From assembly GCA_013397075.1 (NCBI GenBank), contig VWZS01002822.1, positions 1-64,000 of the forward strand: a stretch of 64,000 nt of DNA. The letters run 5' to 3'. Origin of the DNA: Rhabdornis inornatus. Its lineage: Eukaryota > Chordata > Aves > Passeriformes > Rhabdornithidae. The position numbers and the translations under genes are program-made. Under the pieces are notes generated by a model. That model saw only the letters and a program-made list of their open reading frames with translations. It had not been told where the DNA came from and made no database searches. Within the stretch, counting starts at the first letter, position 1; each line of letters starts with the position of its first letter. Below are positions 1 to 10,948 of the stretch, one piece after another.

Positions 1-460
1 CGAGCCGAGCCGAGCCGCCCGGCAGGTGCGCCACGCCCGCACCCGCCTCCGAGGGGCCGGGCCGGGGGGAGCAGCCCGGCAAGTCACCGCCCGCCCTGGG
101 GAGCCCCGCCGGGCGCCCGTCCCGTGGACCCTCGCGACACGGGAGGCGGGGCGGGGAAGGAGGGGCAGCAGCGCGAGAGGAGGGGGCGCTCGGGGCTGGA
201 GCAGCGGTGCCGCCGTCGGAGCCTCAGGGCGTGGGACGATGGCTCCGGGCTTCGGCCCGGCCCTTCCCGTGGCCAAGCGGGGATGGGGCAGCGCCCGCGG
301 CGCCGGGAAGAGACTGCCTGTTCCTCACTGCCCGCCCCGCCTGCCCTGCCCTGCCCTGTTCCCCGCTGCCTGCCCCTCACTACCCGCCCCTCGCTGCCTG
401 CCCTGCCTCCTCTGCCCGGTGCCTGCCTGCTACCCGCCCGTTGCCTGTCCTCTGCTGCCT
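1..460. promoter_or_regulatory. CpG island, probable promoter cut by the left edge
   Basis: The first 330 bases are very GC- and CpG-rich, with GC-box (GGGGCGGGG-type) sequence near 150-160 and CGAGC repeats at 1-20; bases 300-470 are C-rich imperfect repeats of a CTGCC unit. In mammals SUSD3 lies downstream of FGD3 on the same strand, so this could be its promoter firing leftward out of the window; that is inference from synteny. Transcription toward the plus side is equally possible. Confidence 0.6.
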
Positions 461-826
461 GCCGTCAGTCCCCGATGCAGCCAGGCTGGTGCTCACAGCC
501 TGCAGAGCCTCAGGTACCCCAGTCTGGTTCTCACGGGTCAGGTCTTGCAAACAGGCTACTGCTCTTCATGCGGTTATATTCCAGGAGCAGAATCTCTTGC
601 ATACATACGAAGTTGTGTTTGTTTTCACTGTAATCTGCAGCTAAACCGACTGGATGGTTCCCAGATTCATTATCCTATCCGGAGCTGGGTGGCACACGCC
701 AACCTGCACAGGCTGATTGGTGAAACCCGGGTGCCTTGCACACACTGCGTGTCTCATTTTGTGCTTTTCACATCCAGGCCGTGTTGCCCCCTGCCATTTA
801 CTGCCCTGGCAGCATTACCACGGTGA
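239..826 (+). other. Possible first exon(s) of an unidentified plus-strand transcript
   Basis: ATG at 239 has a good context (GGGACGATGG). The plus frame is open from 26 to 826. Exon-like edges include a donor CAG|GTACCC near 513, and an acceptor CACATCCAG near 777 with donor ACG|GTGAGT near 822. The predicted residues are mostly Cys, Pro and Leu from C-rich repeats, so the open frame may only reflect composition. Not recognised; could be a noncoding RNA. Confidence 0.2.
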
Positions 827-899
827 GTCTGAGTCTCAGCAGTGTTTGTTGAGATCCTTGATTTGCTGACACTGGCAGTAGATCAAAAAAAGGCCTTTC

Positions 900-2492
900 A
901 TGGTCTATACCGTGTGTCCACAAAAAACAAGAGGAGGAACAACTGGCTCTGCTGAAGAAGCTCTGTGTGTTGGTGCTGAGCCTATAGTCTGGGGCCCACA
1001 CCAAGCACTGCAGCTATTCACACTCTTTCCATTATACCCTTCTCTTTTTTTTTTTTCCACTTGGAATTAGAAGGAAAAAATAGTCTGCAGGAGAAGATTA
1101 GCGAGATTAAATTCCAAGGTGCACCAAACCCAAGTAGACTGAAAAACCTATAAAGGCTCTTGAAACATCAAATGGGGCAGGATCATGCCCACATGTAATG
1201 GTGACACAGCTCAGTGTGCTGCTGGCCACAGCACTCTTTCCTGTGAGCTTATCTGACAGGGAGGCCTTAGGAATATTGCAGATATGAGGGACTTCTATTT
1301 CTATCTCTACAACTAAACCACATTCACATTGGTCATATTATAGCAACACTCCAGCATTTTTGGAAAAGCTGCACCTTACAAATTCATTTTGCTGGTAATG
1401 CCAAATATTAATCAATCTAATTAAAGTCAACAAGGAACTATAGCTCCTCCAGTCAAGTCCAGTGAAACCAGAGGAATACCAAAGACAGGGAAGTAGTTTT
1501 TTCTGTAAGCTAGTACCTCTGTAGCTGCTGTTACACAATTCAAGTTGAACACAAGTGTGTTGCAAGTCAAATCTTTCCTTACAGGCACTCACAGAAGCAA
1601 ATTAAGCAACAGCACCTGAATTCCACTCACCTCGTGGTAAAATTCAGTTTGGTTTGTAAGGGAATGTGTAACCCAACAACAGTGTTTTTGCTCCCTATGT
1701 CCTGGAACGTGACCCCCTAGAATGTCACTCACCTCCCAGGCTGCAGGTGAGTGCTTTCATAATTTTTAAGGCCCCTGGTTTTACCTTCAGCATCAGGGGA
1801 AGCCATGCAGCCCCAGCCAGACGCTGCTTTTGCTTAGGGATTGTTTAACTGTTAGATTTCACTAAGCTGCCCTAAGGCATTGCCTTTCTTTTAATCCTTG
1901 TTATTAGAGCTGGCTCCAGGCATGCCAAGGGCACAAGACTGCTGAAGTGACAGTCCCCAGCAAAGCTGCCTGGGCTGCTGCAGGGCTTGCCTGGCCACAA
2001 GCAGGGACGTGTTCCCAAGTCCCAGCACAGCGATGGCAGCTTTCTAGCCCTCCAGCAGCAGCAAGCTGATCCCCTTTCTCCTCTCCTGACTGACCCTGCT
2101 GCCACCCCCTTCTTCCCTGAGCCTCAGGAGCTGAGGCTGGCTCAGCTGAGCATCAGCCCCTCAGCCCCAGGCAGTGACCCTTGGGTTTGCCTACACTGCT
2201 TAGAGCCTCAGGCAGATCCTGTTGCTTGTTCTGTAACTTTAAAAGGAGAATAGTTGCTCTCAGCTTCTGTTTAGTCAGATCACATATGCACAGGTGTGAC
2301 ATGTAAAAACTCAGCGATTAGATTCCTGAAAGAGAAACATGACTCTTAGAAGTGACGTGAAATATGTTGGGTTGTCAGCGCTCTTCCCATCCCCCAGGTT
2401 TCTGGATCAGTGGTGTGCTTCTGCCCCAGGGAGGTGGTTTCACTCTGCCCCCTGACTTTTCCTCTTCCTCCTCTGCCAGCTATAGGTTTCAC
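900..2492. other. Intergenic sequence, nothing recognised
   Basis: Mixed-composition sequence without a convincing exon, RNA gene or repeat. A proline- and glutamine-rich open stretch at 1987-2253 (plus) has no clear splice sites or homology that I can see. Confidence 0.5.
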
Positions 2493-2996
2493 TCACAGAA
2501 TCACAGAATTACAGAGGTTGGAAAGACTTTTGAGCTGATAGAATCCGACCTATGACCTAACACCACCTTGTCAGCCACGCCATGGCACTTGAGTGGCACG
2601 TCCAGTCTTTTCTTAAACATCTCCAGGGACAGTGACTCCACCACCTTCCTAGGCAGCACATTTCAATGCCAAACCGCTCTTTCTCTGAAGAATCTTTTCC
2701 TTATGTAAAGCCTAAACTTCCCCTGGTGCAGCTTAAGGCTGTGTCCTCTTGTCCTCTTGTTGATTGCTTGGGAGAAGAGATTGATCCCCGCCTGGCTTGT
2801 AGGGAGTTGTAGAGGGTGATGAGGTCTCTCCTGAGCCTTCTCCACGGTAAACAACCCCAGCTCCCTCAACTGCTCCTCATAGGGCTTGTGTTCCAGACTC
2901 TTCACCAGCCTTGTTGCCCTTCTCTGGACATGCTCCAGCATCTCAACATCCTTCCTAAATCAAGGGGCCCAAAAACTGGACACAGCACTCAAGACA
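2493..2996 (-). mobile_element. CR1 LINE fragment, 5'-truncated
   Basis: Starts with TCACAGAATCACAGAAT, the reversed CR1 3' end. Its minus-strand translation gives typical CR1 reverse-transcriptase ORF end residues (LEHVQRRATRLVKSLEHK, LKLHQGKFRLYIRKRFF). Confidence 0.9.
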
Positions 2997-2998
2997 GC

Positions 2999-3060
2999 GA
3001 GTGGAATGAGATGGGCTTTAAGGTTACTGCCAACCCAAACCATTCCGTGATTCTATGATA
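2999..3060 (+). mobile_element. CR1 3' end remnant in the opposite orientation
   Basis: Ends with CCAAACCATTCCGTGATTCT, the forward CR1 tail, directly abutting the minus-oriented CR1 to its left. Confidence 0.75.
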
Positions 3061-3860
3061 GATGTGGAAATAAAGTATTGCTTCTCTCAGCAGGGAGGAG
3101 TAATGCTGGGAACTCCTCAGTGTGTAAGAAACCAAGCTGGTCCTGTACCAAGGAATACTGCATACAGGAACCTGAAGAGTCCTTTCTGCCAAGGACACCC
3201 TGTATGCCCGTGCCCAGCTCCATTTTGGCTCCTCCAGTGGCTCCCCAGGCTATCAGTGGCACAGAGCTCTGCTGTGCTTGTGTAAAGGTGGCTCATGGCT
3301 GATAACAAGTGACCTGCTTGCCTGCTGCAAGCTCCAGTGTGTTTTCCTTTTTTCTAGTAGGTGTTAGGGAGGTGGTAGATTCAGCTTGGGGCCACAGCTC
3401 AGGAACTATTTTCTTGTATTACTATTAAGTGCAGTCCAGTGCCACAGTATAGAAAACATAGAAAAACAGCTACATATATGCCATCAGAGCCTGAAAATGC
3501 TAAGCTAATTTGAAGAGGCAACATTTTTGTTCCTTCTTTTATAGAAATTACTAAATACAGTGTGACAGGCCAAGTGGCATCAATACACATTCTGTTTGTC
3601 AGTAGCTTGGAAAAACAAACACTCTGAGAACAACCATTTGTGTCTTCAATCCAAGATAAAATGTTGCTGTGAACACTCATGAAGCCTATCTCCCCCAGCA
3701 TTGTTTGGGGCTAATCAGCACGATTCCAGTTAAGCAGACATGGCCTTGCAATTTATTTATTAATTTCCTTCTCCTAATGTCTACCTTTTACAAATGTCAG
3801 GATATTCATTCTATATCTGGTCATTCTCTACCAGAGACGAGCTCTATAAGCCTCAAGTAC

Positions 3861-4160
3861 ACATAGAAACAGAATGGTTAAGGGACCTTAAAACCCATTC
3901 AGTTCCACCCCCTGCCATGGCCAGAGACCTTCCAGTATCCCAGGTTGCTCAAAGACCCATCCAACCTGGCCTTGGACACTCCCAGGGATCCAGGGACAGC
4001 CACAGCTCCTCTGGGCAGACTGTGCCAGGGCCTCCCCACCCTCCTAGTAAAGAATTTATTCCTAATATCCAGTCTAACACTGCCTTCCTTCAGCTTACAG
4101 TTGTTTCCCCTTGTCCTATCACTTTATGCCCTTGTGAATATCCAGTAAATTTCCCTCATT
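3861..4160 (-). mobile_element. CR1 LINE fragment
   Basis: Diverged CR1: AGAATGGTTAAGGGACCTTA at the 3' end, then characteristic sequence near 3945-4080 (CAACCTGGCCTTGGACACT, CCAGGGATCCAGG). Right end approximate. Confidence 0.8.
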
Positions 4161-4199
4161 TCAGAGAAACACCACTCACTTGGTGGAGCCTGCTCTGAA

Positions 4200-6330
4200 C
4201 CTTACCACGGCACCAGGGTAAGGTTTGTGTGATGAAGCTGGCACATGTGCCAAGTCCCCAGGTCAGACAAATCCTGGGGATTTGATCTGCATAACTCAGA
4301 AGAGGATTGAGCCCATGTGACATCAGCAACTGCTTTAGACCCCTGCAGGAGATGCATATTGGATTTGCTTTTATCCCTTCAAAACAGCAACAGGAAGCAA
4401 TCTCTAAGGCGCATAGTAAAGCGTTAGTGTGCTGTTCCTGATTGATGACTTCATTACAGACTTACAGAAATGCACTATTATCCTAAGCCTAGTGCATACT
4501 CAGAAATCAGGGAAGAATTGCTAATGTGCCATGAATTTGACACAAAATTGATCTCTCAGGTAAAAAAAATCAGCAGCTATTGGAATAATACTGTAGTGTC
4601 AGATTTCTCTATGCTAGGACAAATAGGGGAAACTCACTGTAAAGGGAGAACATTAACTATTTGCAGGCCAATACCAATGAAAACCTGCAGAGCCCTGGTC
4701 TCCAAATGACTACGTGAAGTGGACATCCTGCTCAAGTCTCCTGTGTATCTAGGGACAGTAAATCGCTGATTATCTAAGGCTTGGCAGGAAGCAGAAATGC
4801 TTAAAGATCAAATAAAGCTATATGGTCAGATCCTCAGCTAATTTAACAGACAGTTGTAACTAAATTAATCTATTTATACCAGCCGAGGAGCTGCCCGGTG
4901 TCCATTCTAGCAAATAAAGATTTATTTTACCTTATGGTGGATGCTCAGTGCTTTTCACTGTTCTGCATTTCCCCTGTGCAGTTTTAAATGGATTGTTGGA
5001 ATTTTACTAAGCCATTTTTATTTTAACCTTTTGCGCTTTTCAATTCACATAATGGATTTGTCACAGTCTCTAAGTGGTACAAATATAATTGCACATATGC
5101 TCTGCAACATTGTCAGTTTGCTCATTTAGCAAAGAGCAGTGATTGAAGGAGATGCATGTACATGTCTAGCATCAACTTCAAAACAGACTGAGCTGATATT
5201 AATATTTCTTCTTCCAGCTGATTTAAGGTACTGAACAAGGGAAATATTGCCCACCAGCAAAGTCCTCACATATCACTACTATTCAAGACAGTCAAAATGA
5301 CACAAGATGCTGAAGAGGGAAAATATTCAAATATTCTTTGCCCCAGACATAAACAGTCTGAGACAGAAATGTGAAAAAAATAAATTCCCTGCACCAGCAT
5401 CTGGCCTTGACCCACCTCATGTCCTGTGTGGTCAAAGAAAGGAGATTCAAGGAGAGGAAGCAAATGTATCAGAGCCATCCAGCAAAGAACAAAGAAACAG
5501 TCCAGACTCTTTCGGTACAGAAAGAGACACCTGGGAAGACCCAGGAGACTTCTGTGCAACCTCAGAGTCCTGAGAAAGATTCAGTGCTGCTGCCCAGGCC
5601 AGACCTGGAAGGTGCCAACACTACAGCTTCAAAAAAAGGTAAGAAACTTTCTAGCCAAGGTGGGGTTTAGCTACAGAATTCTTTGACACAGGACATTGTG
5701 GATATTAAAAAAAAAAAAAATTACAGTGAAAAAAAAATCAGTTAAGTTCTAGGTCAAAAATCCTCTAAGGGGTTATTAAAGGCCGGGCACCATCTCTAGC
5801 TCAGGATATCTTCGAGCATCAGGCAGCTGGCAGTCACACATCCATACATGTTCCTTCACATCTGCTTTGGCCATGGCTGGAGACATGTTCCTCACCTGGC
5901 TATGCTGTGTGCTCTGTGCAGGTACAGGTGCTCACCTCCCAAATCCACCAGCATCCTCCACATCATTCCTGGAGAAGGGATACGGGCATACACACGTTCC
6001 CAATGTGCTCCAGCACAGTGATTACTCTATTCCATCTCTAAAAGATGCTTACAATGGACATAAAAACATATTCCTCATTTTCACTGCTCTACTGCATTTT
6101 AGCTCTCTGAGCAGCTCCAGCATCAAACAAGAAACTCACAGCTTTGTCATCTTTCTCTCTGTAGAAACTGTGAACAATTGTCAGTGACAAGAAGTTCCAT
6201 GAGAACAGAAAAATAGTTCTGGGATTCACATTGCCTCCCCTGCATCACCTTTAGAAGCAGTTTTACATACATGTATATGATCGTGCTCATCTCGTGGGGA
6301 CTCATGGGGTTCAGATTTAAGAAATAAATT
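4200..6330. other. Intergenic sequence with one exon-like open stretch
   Basis: No repeats recognised apart from A-rich runs near 5710-5740. Around 5300-5690 three plus-strand frames are open at once; see the exon-like entry. The remainder is unremarkable AT-rich sequence. Confidence 0.5.
5367..5638 (+). other. Exon-like open stretch of unknown origin
   Basis: An open frame runs from 5362 to a strong donor AAAAAAG|GTAAGA at about 5638, after acceptor-like AGACAG at 5361-5366. The product is hydrophilic (SVQKETPGKTQETSVQPQSP). Unrecognised. Two other frames are also open, which weakens the coding case. If real it would belong to a plus-strand transcript convergent with FGD3. Confidence 0.2.
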
Positions 6331-6334
6331 TATT

Positions 6335-6558
6335 TTTCCCTGTGAGGGTGGTGAAGCCCTGGCACAGGGTGCCCAGAAAAGCTGTGGCTGCCCCATCCCT
6401 GAAGAGTCCAAGGCCAGGTTGGACAGGGCTTGGAACACCCTGGAACAGTGGAAAGTGTCCCTGTCCATTGCCACGGGTGTTCCACCCATGGGAGGTGGTG
6501 GAACAAGATGGTCTTAAGGTCCCTTCCAATCCAAACGATACTGTGATTCTGTGATTTA
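6335..6558 (+). mobile_element. CR1 LINE 3' fragment
   Basis: Forward CR1: GCACAGGGTGCCCAGAAAAG, later GGTCCCTTCCAATCCAAACG, ending ATACTGTGATTCTGTGATT. Confidence 0.9.
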
Positions 6559-7299
6559 GCAAAAACCCTCATTTGATCACAACAAGGCATTGATATGGTG
6601 GCACTAGTTCTCCATCATAGCCAGGACAGAGGCTGAAGAATGAGTAAACCAAATGAGCACACTGAAATCTAGCCTTTTTATAAGAGATTAAAGTGAATAA
6701 TAAATAGTCCATCTGAATGGATCAGTCCCATTTGCCTCTGTGAAAACCTGGCTGCGATTCCCTGGTGCTGCTGGTCTGTAGCAGACACAGCAGATAAGGA
6801 CCATTCATCTCACAGTTTTCCTGTTTCTCAGCAGATTTGTCCATGCTGACTTTGCCCCTGATGAACCCTGGACACAATATCCCTGATCCTTTAAATACCC
6901 ATGAGCAATCTGGGGCCAGCGATATTAAAAGGTCGCACATCATTTAGCAAAAACACAACTTCTGCCCTGATAATTTTTACACTCCCTCTTCATAATTTTG
7001 GGTGGAGACATTGATTTAAAATTAAACCTCTTCACTTACTGGTTTGATTTCCTGTAGTCTTGGTGTTGACAGTGAGTCTTGTCCAAACTCCAAAGATCAC
7101 AGCAGTAGAATTCAGGTATTGCTTGTACAGTACCAAAGGCTCAAATGTAGGTGGATCAACTGGATCCAGACAATTTCTGTAATGCTGTGTCTCTCAGGTC
7201 TGTGTTGTTCCTCATCCAGATCACCACACTTGCTCACCAGCTGCAAAATGAGCCACCCACCGACACGCATCCCACCTCTAGCTAGGAAATAAGGAGACT

Positions 7300-7731
7300 G
7301 GCCTCATCTGTCTGCTCTGCCATTTTCCCTCCCCTTGCTTGTTGTAATTCACTATTCTAGATGTATTGAAAATGGTAGGTTTCTTGACCCCTGTAATGTC
7401 CTGTGGTCTGATCCCTCTCCCCTCTGGCCGTGCTTAGCTGGCTGAGATCCAATTTCCCCCCACCCCCTTCCAGACCCTAGAAAAGACCTATATCCCCTGA
7501 CCTCGCTCTCTTTCGCTCCTGGAAGCTCACAAGAAATAAACCTCAAATTCTCCCCAGGGGGGAAAGAGCCTCTTTCCTTATCTTTTACTCTGTCCATGCA
7601 GGGAACAGAGGCTTCTTCCTAGGATCTGAGCTAGTCTGGGACTAGGGGGAAGTCTCGGTTACCCCTGCACTTGCTGGTTCTTTGTATTTTTGCCTTTGCC
7701 AGCTCTTCCTTCTGAGGGCGTAACACCACAT
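7300..7731 (+). mobile_element. LTR-like block (possible solo LTR)
   Basis: Pyrimidine-rich sequence with an AATAAA near 7531, a following C-rich stretch and an end reading GGGCGTAACA. Composition fits U3-R-U5 of an endogenous retroviral LTR, but I could not fix the ends or a target-site duplication. Confidence 0.35.
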
Positions 7732-7739
7732 TTTAACAG

Positions 7740-9555
7740 AATAGGAAAATTAATAATGAAAAATGTGTGGGAATGAGATTAAATACAGCTAATTGATTTG
7801 TTAATGAAATCTTCCTGAAACAAATCCAAGGTTGTTCAAACCCTTAATGTATGATTGTCAATTTACAGAAAAAAATAAAGAAAAAAATTACAGACATCAG
7901 TTTAATTCACGCGAGAGATGATGGGCATCTTGGAGAGATACAGCAGCTCCTGGAGAAGCAAAGGAAAGGTTTATCCAGCTGTTGACAGGAAGGACAAAGC
8001 AAGCTTTCACAGATTTGTGAGGTTTAGCTCCCAAACACAGCAGAATTTAGGGATCCTGCAGTGCCTGAGAGCCCAGAGCACCACAGCTTGGTTTAACTCT
8101 GCCCCAGCCGTGCTCAGAGCAGGAGTGTTCTGGCTATGAGGCAGGTAGGGTCTGGTGCCTTGATCTGACAGGCAGAGTCACAAAGACTTAGTGTGTTTTA
8201 TTGCACGGTTGCAAGCAGTAAAGTGGAGAGGATTTGTTGGCACAGCTCCACAGGCCACATCCCTCATGCACAGAGAAGCTTGGCTTCTTGTGAGATTTTG
8301 GCATCTTTTCTGAAATGTGCTGATGTTAGGACACTGAAGCTATGGGTATTGTACTTTTAATCCCCACTTCATCAAAATTCAGTCCCCTGGTTAAACTTAA
8401 CTGCTGGTGCCACATCTAAATTTTCTTCTCTGGTCTTATCATGGCCAGCATATATAATACAGCTCCATGCAGAGCTAGAAAGGGGCTATTAGTGGCTTAA
8501 ATCTTATTTATGCACCAATACAAAGGCATAAGTAGGATTTTTGGGATGCTTAATCCCTGTGCTAACCCTCTGCACAGAAGCAGGCTGAGCTCAGAAGAAC
8601 AGCTTTTATGAGAAAGGAAAGTCTAAAGCTTACAGCTTTTATGACAAATAGTGTCAGCAATGCTTATTTCTTCAGCTTTGGGAGTTTCCACTTCCTTCCA
8701 AAGGAGAGAAGATGAGGAAGGAGAATGAAACAAAGGTCCTAACCCTCCAGCCTTTGATCTGGACAAGATTAGATCCTGCTGTAAACTTAGGACAAACCTT
8801 CAGAGACATGTAGTGATTTCTCAGAGGATTTGATTGTGATTTCACAGCAGCACTGTATTCTGGGACCTTGTGCTGGTCAGTCAATGCAGATCAAGAGAGA
8901 CTCTCCTACTGTAGCCTGTGGCTGTTCTCTGAGGGTGCTTTGCTCTTGCATTACTGCATGTTGGTTTGTTAGTGTGTTCACTAAGCACATTTCCCTTGAT
9001 TTGCTTAGAATCATAGAATGAGAGAATGTTAACACAAACAAACAAACAAACAAAAACCCCACCTCCAAACCAGAAATGTTACTAAATGAGTAAATTTTCA
9101 AGGCAAGTACTCTACATCATTATATTTTCAAGGAAGCTTGGGAGAAGAAATAACACACACTGGAAAGAATTCCTTTTCATGGTAAAAGCTACTCTTCAAT
9201 AAATCTTTTCTGTGTAGACTGCTGGGAGAGGGTGAGTAGGGAGGAGAGGAAAGATGCAAGTCTCAAGAAAAATTTCCAGTAGATAATCAAATACATGGCC
9301 TCTAATTTTTTATCATCATGGACTTCAGATATACAATTTATTCACCAATGTAAAAAATAAGCCAAACCCCAAAGGAGGATAAGTCCTTTTCTGTAGGTCC
9401 AAAAAATACTCACTGATTCAGATCACTAATTTTCAACAATCCTAAAAAACTCTGTCTTTATGGAGCATTTCTTCCTCTCTGTCAATATCAGAAAATGTAG
9501 AAGGCTAAGGAGGAAACAAAAGTTAAACCAAGCCATTTAAAAATACAGTACTGTG
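7740..9555. other. Intergenic sequence downstream of FGD3
   Basis: No gene recognised. A short CR1 3' remnant (AGAATCATAGAATGAGAGAA) lies near 9007-9027, followed by an (AAAC)n run at 9035-9055. Confidence 0.5.
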
Positions 9556-9561
9556 ACAAAT

Positions 9562-10723
9562 TTTATTTAATTTTGATTGATACTACATGCTTACTACCAC
9601 TAGGAACAGACATGCCTTTTTGTTTGTTTGTTTGTTTTGGACTTTAATATATTTTTTTAACCTATATTAAATGTTGACCTAAACTTTGCTGTGCCTTGGA
9701 AATCTGGCTCAGGAGTTAACTGCAGGAATTTTTATTTAAATAGATAAGCATTTATGTTTGAAAATAAGACAAAAACAAGTGAACAGAAAAATTAAATTAC
9801 AAACTCAGTTCATACAAATATCTCTTAACTATGCACTAAATCCTGTTAATTAGCTGAGGTCTTTTAAAAATTCTTAAAATACTTATGAAACATTATTTAC
9901 AAAATATATAAATAAAATCTAGGCCACTTAAATTAACCAATACAACAAAAAAGTCACCTTTTTGTATGGTGTATACTAAAAATGCTCTTGTTTATTGATC
10001 ATAACCCAGTTTGCAGTATAAAATGTTTGTTCACTTACATCATAATGGGTTCCAATATAAGGAAGGAAGGTATTGGTTCCAGAAGAAAGCAATCAATATA
10101 ATAAATGCTTAAAATCAATGAGGCTTCTTAATGTTCTGTTCTGCACCATTTGCAGTTGTTTTTAGAAGTCCCTTCTACAGTATTTGTCATTTGAACAGGT
10201 CATCTCAAAATAGCAGAGACATAGTTTTAGCAATGGGAAAATACTCAGTACACTGCTCACACATCACAAAGACCTTACCAGGAGAGTGAGGCAGAGAATG
10301 GAATGTCAGTGGCCAGCACATGCCTTTACAACACTTAACTTAAAAGGCAGCATTTGTAGAACTAATCACAGACTATACACATCCTGCACTCAACAGCAAT
10401 CAAAAGGACTGGAAAATATACATTTAGGAAAACAAAAGACTGATGGTTTTCCATTACCTTTGTTAAAATTAATGCTTTGCTCCTTGTCTTTTGTTTTAAA
10501 ACCAGCATTGACACCACCAACAACTATAACTACTTTTTCATTTAACATAATATATGGCAGGTAACTACTGTATGTGAAAAATGTACAATAAAAGGTGAGA
10601 AACCACTGAATTTCCTATGCAGACACATGAAAATATAAAGCCATACAGATTCCAAAGTGCCATGAATACCAAATTCAAGTGATGGTTTATAGCATGTAGG
10701 AGAGAAACTAAATGAAACTTGCT
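9562..10723 (-). other. FGD3: Probable FGD3 3' UTR with candidate poly(A) signals
   Basis: AT-rich sequence downstream of the stop, free of recognisable repeats. AATAAA on the minus strand occurs at 9996-9991, 9736-9731 and 9567-9562. Which one is used cannot be told from sequence; the end given is the most distal of the three. Confidence 0.5.
9618..9640. repeat. (GTTT)n microsatellite
   Basis: Several tandem TTTG units inside the presumed FGD3 3' UTR. Confidence 0.8.
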
Positions 10724-10948
10724 CTATGGGTTGCTGAGCCCTTCAGCCGTATCCTCAGTCTCCCCTTTGGCAGCTTTGGTGAGAACTTCCATCCATTTCA
10801 TCTGCAGCTCTTCATCTTCTGCACTGAAATAGAGAGTTTGATGGGACTGGCAAAGCTTAAAAACATGCTTCACATCAAACTTCTCACCAGAACCTGGTAA
10901 ACTGACTTCGTAGCCTGGCAGAGGGATAGGACGTGGGCTTCGTCCATC
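10724..10948 (-). CDS. FGD3: FGD3 exon R: second half of PH2 and stop codon
   Basis: Acceptor TCTCCTTTAG before 10948. It encodes 74 residues, including RPIPLPGYEVSLPG, VFKLCQSHQTLYFSAEDEEL and KWMEVL with Trp822, then TAG at 10726-10724. The tail after PH2 (KGETEDTAEGLSNP) is short and acidic, unlike human FGD3. Confidence 0.96.
   Translation of the reverse strand, partial: DGRSPRPIPLPGYEVSLPGSGEKFDVKHVFKLCQSHQTLYFSAEDEELQMKWMEVLTKAAKGETEDTAEGLSNP

Noticed and set aside
84..380. Minus 98-codon open frame in the CpG island as SUSD3 exon 1
   Set aside because: Arg/Pro-rich composition fits GC-rich noncoding DNA and I saw no convincing match to SUSD3 or a donor.
2663..2941. Minus open frame that could look like a gene
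   Set aside because: Its residues (LEHVQRRATRLVKSLEHK) are the end of CR1 ORF2; it is a dead transposon fragment.
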